Assembly: GCF_000426765.1 (NCBI RefSeq)
Contig: NZ_KE384567.1
Span: 603,152-667,151 of the forward strand
Reading direction: 5' to 3'
From: Vibrio litoralis DSM 17657
GTDB taxonomy: Bacteria; Pseudomonadota; Gammaproteobacteria; Enterobacterales; Vibrionaceae
DNA: 64,000 nucleotides
In this document: positions 59,116 to 64,000 of the stretch, one piece after another
Layout: each line of letters starts with the position of its first letter
Position numbering within the stretch: position 1 is the stretch's first letter
Program-made: the position numbers and the translations under genes
The notes under the pieces: generated by a model
Told to the model about the DNA's origin: nothing
The model's input: the letters and a program-made list of their open reading frames with translations, nothing else
Database searches by the model: none

Positions 59116-59187
59116 TGATCTTTTTACCACCAATGATCTTTTTGCTTGCTATGATCTTTAGACTTATGGTGATCTTTTTACTACTTT
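59116..59187. repeat. 18-bp periodic repeat carrying GATC sites
   Basis: Four imperfect tandem copies of an 18-bp unit start at 59116, 59134, 59152 and 59170, each beginning TGATCTTT. The first is TGATCTTTTTACCACCAA. GATC sites fall at 59117, 59135, 59153 and 59171, with another at 59108. The last copy overlaps the 3' end of mpl by a few bases. Confidence 0.75.
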
Positions 59188-60536
59188 TGCTGTAAAGCTT
59201 GTAATAACTTGGCGTGGATCCCTTCAAAGCCACCATTACTCATCACTAAGATCTGATCGCCCGTTTTTGCTTGAGCCACAATATATTCTACAAAGTTATC
59301 AATATTGTCATCAACATAACTTGGTTGAGGACACTGCTGTGCCACCTCTTCTACCGACCATTGAATATTGCTTGGTTGATATAAACAAACTTGATCAGCA
59401 TGCTTAAAAGCGGCGGCTAAAGTTTGTTTATGCACACCCATTTTCATTGTGCTCGAACGAGGCTCAAACACCGCGATAATTTTGCTATCACCGACTTTAT
59501 TACGTAAGCCTTCTAACGTGAGATCAATTGCGGTTGGGTGGTGAGCAAAATCGTCATAGACCTTAATGCCCTTCACTTCACCTTTAAGCTCTAAGCGGCG
59601 TTTGGTATTAATGAATTTACCCAATGCTTCACAAGCCAGATCAGGCGTGACACCAACATGACGCGCTGCGGCAATCGCCATTAATGCATTATTCACATTA
59701 TGATCACCGACTAAATCCCACACCACATCACCGTGATGCTGGCCATCTAAATAAACTTGGAAGTGGCTACCATCTTTTTTTACTTTCTTAGCTTTCCAGT
59801 GACCATCGTCGCCAATATATTCTAATTCGCTCCAGCAACCGCGCTTGATGACATCTTGCAGGCCATCATCGTTACTTGGCGTCAAAATGCGACCATTACC
59901 CGGCACAGTACGAACTAAGTGATGGAATTGACGCTTGATCGCTTCAAGATCATCGAAAATGTCAGCATGATCGAACTCTAAATTATTCATAACCAGTGTT
60001 CGTGGGTGGTAGTGCACAAACTTAGAACGTTTATCGAAAAAAGCACTGTCATATTCGTCTGCTTCGACCACAAAAAACATGCTTTCGCCTAAACGAGCCG
60101 ACACACCAAAGTTGCCCAATACGCCACCAACTAAAAATCCCGGTGCATAACCGCAATCTTCTAAGATCCAAGACAACATGCTCGAGGTGGTGGTTTTACC
60201 GTGGGTACCCGATACTGCTAATACCCAACGGTCATGCAATAAAAATTCTTGTAGCCACTGCGGACCTGAGGTGTATTTCAAATTGTTATTTAAAACATAT
60301 TCAACACAAGGATTACCACGGCTCATCGCGTTACCAATCACCACGAGGTCGGGGGCTGGCTTCAGCTGAGAGGGGTCAAAACCTTCAATAATCTCAATAC
60401 CTTGAGACTCAAGTAAAGTGCTCATTGGTGGGTAAACATTGGCATCACAGCCTGTCACTTTATGTCCTAATTGACGTGCTAAAACTGCCGCACCGCCCAT
60501 GAAAGTGCCGCAAATACCAAGAATATGAATATGCAT
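59181..60536 (-). CDS. mpl: UDP-N-acetylmuramate:L-Ala-gamma-D-Glu-meso-DAP ligase
   Basis: 451 residues of the Mur ligase family. MHIHILGICGTFMGGAAVLA is the N-terminal Rossmann loop, VLAVSGTHGKTTTSSMLSWI the ATP-binding P-loop, and FFVVEADEYDSAFFDKRSKF and YDDFAHHPTAIDLTLEGLRN (conserved His and Asp) complete the Mur motifs. It recycles murein tripeptide into the peptidoglycan precursor pool. Divergent from fbp, as in E. coli. Confidence 0.96.
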   Translation of the reverse strand: MHIHILGICGTFMGGAAVLARQLGHKVTGCDANVYPPMSTLLESQGIEIIEGFDPSQLKPAPDLVVIGNAMSRGNPCVEYVLNNNLKYTSGPQWLQEFLLHDRWVLAVSGTHGKTTTSSMLSWILEDCGYAPGFLVGGVLGNFGVSARLGESMFFVVEADEYDSAFFDKRSKFVHYHPRTLVMNNLEFDHADIFDDLEAIKRQFHHLVRTVPGNGRILTPSNDDGLQDVIKRGCWSELEYIGDDGHWKAKKVKKDGSHFQVYLDGQHHGDVVWDLVGDHNVNNALMAIAAARHVGVTPDLACEALGKFINTKRRLELKGEVKGIKVYDDFAHHPTAIDLTLEGLRNKVGDSKIIAVFEPRSSTMKMGVHKQTLAAAFKHADQVCLYQPSNIQWSVEEVAQQCPQPSYVDDNIDNFVEYIVAQAKTGDQILVMSNGGFEGIHAKLLQALQQK

Positions 60537-60660
60537 AACAGTGGTTCCAACCTCATTTAGGAGGCAAAAAAGTAATAAATATTTGAAACGTAAATAGTAT
60601 CGTAAACCAAGTTAAAAGTATGGTTTGATTTAAGAGTATCGAACGACAAAACTTCAAATG

Positions 60661-60682
60661 TCACATTTGTGAAATTTCACAA
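60661..60682. promoter_or_regulatory. Interlocking TCACA/TGTGA palindromes upstream of fbp
   Basis: TTGTGAAATTTCACAA (60667-60682) is a perfect 16-bp palindrome, and it overlaps TCACA-TT-TGTGA (60661-60672). The half-sites are those of CRP, but the spacers are 4 and 2 bp rather than 6, so a canonical CRP dimer would not fit. They lie 100-120 bp before the fbp start and about 125 bp from mpl. Confidence 0.5.
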
Positions 60683-60783
60683 GTTACTTCATTACCATAA
60701 AAAAGTTTATCCTTTTACAATGAGTTAGCCCTTAACACACCCGTAATAGGGGCATACTGCTTAACGACACAAAAGGATTAAAC

Positions 60784-61794
60784 ATGTCGACCATGCGTAC
60801 ACTTGGTGAATTTATTGTTGAAAATCAACACCACTTCCCTCACGCCAGTGGAGATTTATCTTCTCTACTCGGTTCCATTAAATTGGCGGCTAAAATAGTC
60901 AATAGGGAAATCAATAAAGCCGGACTGGTTGATATTACTGGCTCGGTGGGCGCTGAGAATGTTCAAGGAGAAGAACAACAAAAACTCGATTTATATGCCA
61001 ATGACAAATTTAAAGCGGCGCTAGAAGCTCGCGATCAAGTTTGTGGTGTTGCCAGTGAAGAAGAAGATGAAGCCGTCGCCTTTAATAAAGATCTCAATAA
61101 AAATGCCAAGTATGTCGTGCTAATGGATCCTCTCGATGGCTCATCTAATATTGATGTTAACGTGTCGGTCGGAACAATTTTCTCTATTTATCAACGTGTC
61201 TCTCCAATCGGTACGCCGCCAACTGAAGAAGATTTCTTACAGCCCGGTCATAAGCAAGTGGCGGCCGGTTATATCATTTACGGTTCATCCACCATGTTGG
61301 TTTACACCACGGGTAACGGCGTGCATGGATTTACTTACGATCCATCGCTAGGGGTATTTTGCCTATCGCATGAACAGATGGTGATCCCACAATCTGGCAC
61401 CATTTATTCAATCAATGAAGGCAACTACATTCGCTTCCCAACCGGCATCAAAAAATACATCAAATACTGCCAAGAAAATGTACCAGAAGATAAACGTCCT
61501 TATACCTCTCGTTACATTGGCTCTTTAGTGGCTGATTTTCACCGCAACTTATTAAAAGGAGGGGTCTACCTTTATCCAAGCACTGAAAGTCATCCAAATG
61601 GTAAATTACGCTTATTATATGAATGCAACCCGATGGCCTTTTTGATGGAACAAGCTGGCGGCAAAGCAAGCGACGGTAAAAATCGTATCTTAGATTTAAA
61701 ACCAACCGAACTGCATCAGCGTGTTCCTTTTGTCGTTGGTTCACCATTAATGGTCGATAAAGTAGAAAGCTTTTTAGAACAATATCCAGAATAG
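60784..61794 (+). CDS. fbp: Fructose-1,6-bisphosphatase class I
   Basis: 336 residues. Metal-binding residues lie in [16 protein letters not shown] and [20 protein letters not shown]; substrate residues in [20 protein letters not shown] and [20 protein letters not shown]. It is the gluconeogenic phosphatase. AAAGGATTAAAC precedes ATG 60784; a second Met three codons in is possible. An upstream palindrome cluster may regulate it. Closed by a strong terminator. Confidence 0.97.
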   Translation: MSTMRTLGEFIVENQHHFPHASGDLSSLLGSIKLAAKIVNREINKAGLVDITGSVGAENVQGEEQQKLDLYANDKFKAALEARDQVCGVASEEEDEAVAFNKDLNKNAKYVVLMDPLDGSSNIDVNVSVGTIFSIYQRVSPIGTPPTEEDFLQPGHKQVAAGYIIYGSSTMLVYTTGNGVHGFTYDPSLGVFCLSHEQMVIPQSGTIYSINEGNYIRFPTGIKKYIKYCQENVPEDKRPYTSRYIGSLVADFHRNLLKGGVYLYPSTESHPNGKLRLLYECNPMAFLMEQAGGKASDGKNRILDLKPTELHQRVPFVVGSPLMVDKVESFLEQYPE

Positions 61795-61816
61795 CTCATT
61801 GCCTCAACTAACAATA

Positions 61817-61852
61817 AAGATAGGAGGAGCTTATTCCTCCTATCTTTTTCTC
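61817..61852 (+). terminator. Terminator of fbp
   Basis: AAAGATAGGAGGA (61817-61829) pairs with TCCTCCTATCTTT (61836-61848), loop of six, followed by TTTCTCTTTT. It lies 22 bp after the stop. Confidence 0.9.
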
Positions 61853-61903
61853 TTTTCGTTTATCACTTCGCTAGAATTTCCTTCGCATATTTCACTCAAG
61901 CCC

Positions 61904-61934
61904 TTTACAACCCCTTAACAAGTCACGTTATAAT
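61904..61934 (+). promoter_or_regulatory. Probable ppa promoter
   Basis: A perfect -10 TATAAT at 61929-61934 lies 61 bp before ppa. TTTACA at 61904-61909 is the best -35, spaced 19 bp; TTACAA one base on gives 18 bp. Confidence 0.5.
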
Positions 61935-61994
61935 CAAAGCGTTAATTTCAAATCTAAGTTATCTCAAGATAGCCAAACATAGAAAGGAAGCCCA

Positions 61995-62522
61995 ATGAGC
62001 TTGAATAATGTACCTGCTGGTAAATCACTACCAGACGATTTATATGTAGTGATCGAAATCCCTGCGAATGCAGACCCAATTAAGTATGAAGTCGATAAAG
62101 ACAGTGGCGCAGTATTTGTTGATCGTTTTATGTCTGCGCCGATGTTCTACCCATGTAACTATGGCTATGTGAACGACACCCTATCTTTAGATGGCGACCC
62201 GGTCGATGTTTTGGTCCCTACACCATTTCCATTAATGCCAGGTTCAGTGATTCGTTGTCGCCCGGTTGGCGTATTAAAAATGACGGATGAGTCTGGTGAA
62301 GATGCCAAAGTGATTGCAGTACCACACAGCAAATTGTCTAAAGAGTACGAACACATTCAAGATATCAACGATGTACCTGAGTTACTGAAATCTCAAATCA
62401 CACACTTCTTTGAGCGTTACAAAGATCTTGAAGAAGGTAAGTGGGTAAAAGTTGATGGTTGGGAAGATGTCGCGTCTGCACGTAAAGAGATTCTAGAATC
62501 TTACGAGCGCGCTCAGAAATAA
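61995..62522 (+). CDS. ppa: Inorganic pyrophosphatase
   Basis: 175 residues, family I pyrophosphatase. [40 protein letters not shown] and [18 protein letters not shown] contain the metal-binding Asp and Glu. It hydrolyses pyrophosphate and pulls biosynthetic reactions forward. AGAAAGGAAGCCCA precedes the ATG. Confidence 0.97.
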   Translation: MSLNNVPAGKSLPDDLYVVIEIPANADPIKYEVDKDSGAVFVDRFMSAPMFYPCNYGYVNDTLSLDGDPVDVLVPTPFPLMPGSVIRCRPVGVLKMTDESGEDAKVIAVPHSKLSKEYEHIQDINDVPELLKSQITHFFERYKDLEEGKWVKVDGWEDVASARKEILESYERAQK

Positions 62523-62553
62523 TAACCACTACTCATTTGAACTGCTAGCCATG

Positions 62554-62578
62554 AAAGAGCCACTATCGGCTCTTTTTA
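62554..62578. terminator. Terminator between ppa and tamB
   Basis: AAAGAGCC (62554-62561) and GGCTCTTT (62568-62575) form a stem with a 6-base loop, followed by TTT on the plus strand. The minus strand has no long T-run. It ends next to the tamB stop. Confidence 0.8.
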
Positions 62579-64000
62579 TCAATTAAAACTAAACTGGTAG
62601 AGGAAATCGACGGCACTATCGACCCCTGTTACCGCTTCAACATAGAAATCGGTGAGTAATTCATAACGTACGGTAAACTCGCCTAATGCGTTAAATATCC
62701 CAACGCCATACTTAACTTGCAGACCTGGCGCAATATAACCGCTTACCGTGACTTGAGAATCATCCCCTGAACCCGCAGTTCCTAATTGTAAATCTTGCAC
62801 ACCAAACGCTTCACCTAACTCGCCAACTAACTGACCACTCTTAGCCAAACTTAAACCGATTAATGCGGTAGTCATGGTACTGCCACTTGCACCGTCCTCT
62901 ACACCTTGACCGCGCAATAAGTAAGATAATGCATTGGTTTGCGACATCGCGGGTTCAGAAAACACTTTAACTTCAGGCGCATCGGCGGGGCCAGTTACTT
63001 GGATCCCAGCAATCACATCATCTTGAGTATTGTCTGGATTTCGGATCGCCTTAATTGCCACATAAGGTTGATCGGCGGGCCCATTCATTAAGATCTTGCC
63101 TTCTTGAATGATCAAATCCTGTCCAAAGGATTGGTAATGCCCTTCCTCGATTCTCACTTCCCCTAAAATAAATGGACCTTTATTTTTCTGAGAAACTTTC
63201 AAGCTTCCCACTAAATAGCCTTTTAAACCAAATGCCGACAAACTGACATCATCACCAATATTGATGGTAATATCGCTCTCTAGCGCCATCGGTAGACCAT
63301 TATTCTCTTCGACTGGATTTAGCTTTTCATCCAAAATAATTTCATCTTTCGATAGCCCTACCGCACTTTCTGGTAAGTCTTCGACTAAAATGCGCCCCCA
63401 AGGAATATCAATATTACCGGTAATTTTTGCCAGTGTAGGCGTAATCGCAATGGTGAGATCTGGCTTCACTTTTAAAGCCAACATAGGCGGAGATTCAACT
63501 TTCAACTCATCACCAAAGGCACGTAAATTGGCATACCAGTTATTACGTTGCGCCCAATTGGCATCCCCTTGTAACTGTAAATCACCATCATCGGTTTCTA
63601 ATACACTATTCAAGCTCGCCGAATAACCATTAAATTGGGTTTTAACTTCCCCTTGATGAATATCGACTGGGAACATCGGGCCTTCTAATTGAAAATCCTC
63701 AATATCAAAATTGCCCAATACTTTAGGGTTTAAAATGGGGCCATTAAAATCGAGCTTGGAGTTCAGATTAGCATTAAGACGGTTTTGCTCACCGAGCAAA
63801 GGACGCAGAAAACCGAGATGAATCCCTGCGATAGTATTATCACCATCAATCGACATCTGTTGAGCTTGCACATTGGGAATCGTGGCTTGGCCTTTGAGTT
63901 GGCCGTTATTGGTTAACGCCAATAGCCAGCTCATATCGAGCTTATTTTGCTGTAAATTAGCCGATAATTGAATTTTGTCCCAAGGAATGGTGAGTGGAGT
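62579..64000 (-). CDS. tamB: Translocation and assembly module protein TamB, C-terminal part
   Basis: The frame is open to the right edge, so the visible 473 residues are the C-terminal part of a much longer protein (TamB is usually above 1,200 residues); the Met at 63934 is internal. The visible part is the beta-rich TamB/DUF490 domain: EAFGVQDLQLGTAGSGDDSQ, YGVGIFNALGEFTVRYELLT and the terminal YVEAVTGVDSAVDFLYQFSFN-like C-terminus, which is the TamA-contacting end. TamB helps with outer membrane biogenesis and phospholipid transport. tamA should lie just upstream, outside the window. Confidence 0.92.
   Translation of the reverse strand, partial: TPLTIPWDKIQLSANLQQNKLDMSWLLALTNNGQLKGQATIPNVQAQQMSIDGDNTIAGIHLGFLRPLLGEQNRLNANLNSKLDFNGPILNPKVLGNFDIEDFQLEGPMFPVDIHQGEVKTQFNGYSASLNSVLETDDGDLQLQGDANWAQRNNWYANLRAFGDELKVESPPMLALKVKPDLTIAITPTLAKITGNIDIPWGRILVEDLPESAVGLSKDEIILDEKLNPVEENNGLPMALESDITINIGDDVSLSAFGLKGYLVGSLKVSQKNKGPFILGEVRIEEGHYQSFGQDLIIQEGKILMNGPADQPYVAIKAIRNPDNTQDDVIAGIQVTGPADAPEVKVFSEPAMSQTNALSYLLRGQGVEDGASGSTMTTALIGLSLAKSGQLVGELGEAFGVQDLQLGTAGSGDDSQVTVSGYIAPGLQVKYGVGIFNALGEFTVRYELLTDFYVEAVTGVDSAVDFLYQFSFN

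Overview
This 64 kb window is chromosomal DNA of a gammaproteobacterium of the Vibrionaceae. The gene content and order support this: the blocks djlA/lptD-surA-pdxA-rsmA-apaG-apaH-folA, obgE-rpmA-rplU/ispB, mdh/argR, ilvIH-leuO-leuABCD and pykF/DeoR-glmS are typical of Vibrio, and nearly all proteins look vibrio-like. I cannot name the species from sequence alone. No rRNA or tRNA genes, CRISPR array, prophage or transposase gene was found.

Layout. (1) Bases 1-10.5 kb are the right half of an aryl polyene (APE) pigment cluster: LPLAT acyltransferase (cut by the window edge), aromatic amino acid ammonia lyase, thioesterase, LolA-like carrier, MMPL exporter, DUF3261 lipoprotein, then ketosynthase, dehydratase, ketoreductase and second ketosynthase (apeO-P-Q-R order). 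These build an aryl-capped polyene on acyl carrier protein and move it to the outer membrane. The ACPs, ligase and remaining genes must lie to the left. (2) 10.5-13 kb holds a MerR-family metal sensor with a textbook operator, a CDF transporter and a LysR regulator. (3) 13-18.4 kb: glmS with a DeoR regulator, divergent from pykF, plus a probable 43-residue membrane protein. (4) 18.4-29.3 kb: branched-chain amino acid biosynthesis (ilvIH, leuO, leuL leader with attenuator, leuABCD), interrupted by a glycosyltransferase/PAP2 phosphatase pair. (5) 29.3-41.5 kb: DUF547 protein, djlA, the lptD-apaH block, folA, yjjPB, obgE. (6) 41.6-48.4 kb: rpmA/rplU, ispB, mdh, argR, an orphan TAXI binding protein, a 2-hydroxyacid dehydrogenase, rluA. 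(7) 48.6-54.6 kb: rapA, a PIN-PhoH ATPase and an unrecognised polytopic membrane protein. (8) 54.7-64 kb: thiBPQ under a TPP riboswitch, ubiX, mpl, fbp, ppa and the 3' part of tamB.

The genes are mostly ordinary; the unusual material is between them. There are three copies (18.1, 31.1, 51.8 kb) of a 267-284 bp element with ERIC-like inverted ends and two internal hairpins, one true ERIC of 128 bp wedged between thiB and thiP, CTAG-rich heptamer arrays (unit GTCCCTA and variants) at three intergenic sites, and an 18-bp periodic array of GATC sites between mpl and ubiX. Other items worth checking are the ammonia lyase active site, an LptD with one C-terminal cysteine, a CDF protein lacking the usual metal ligands, and two proteins without a recognised family (17.8 kb and 53.9 kb).
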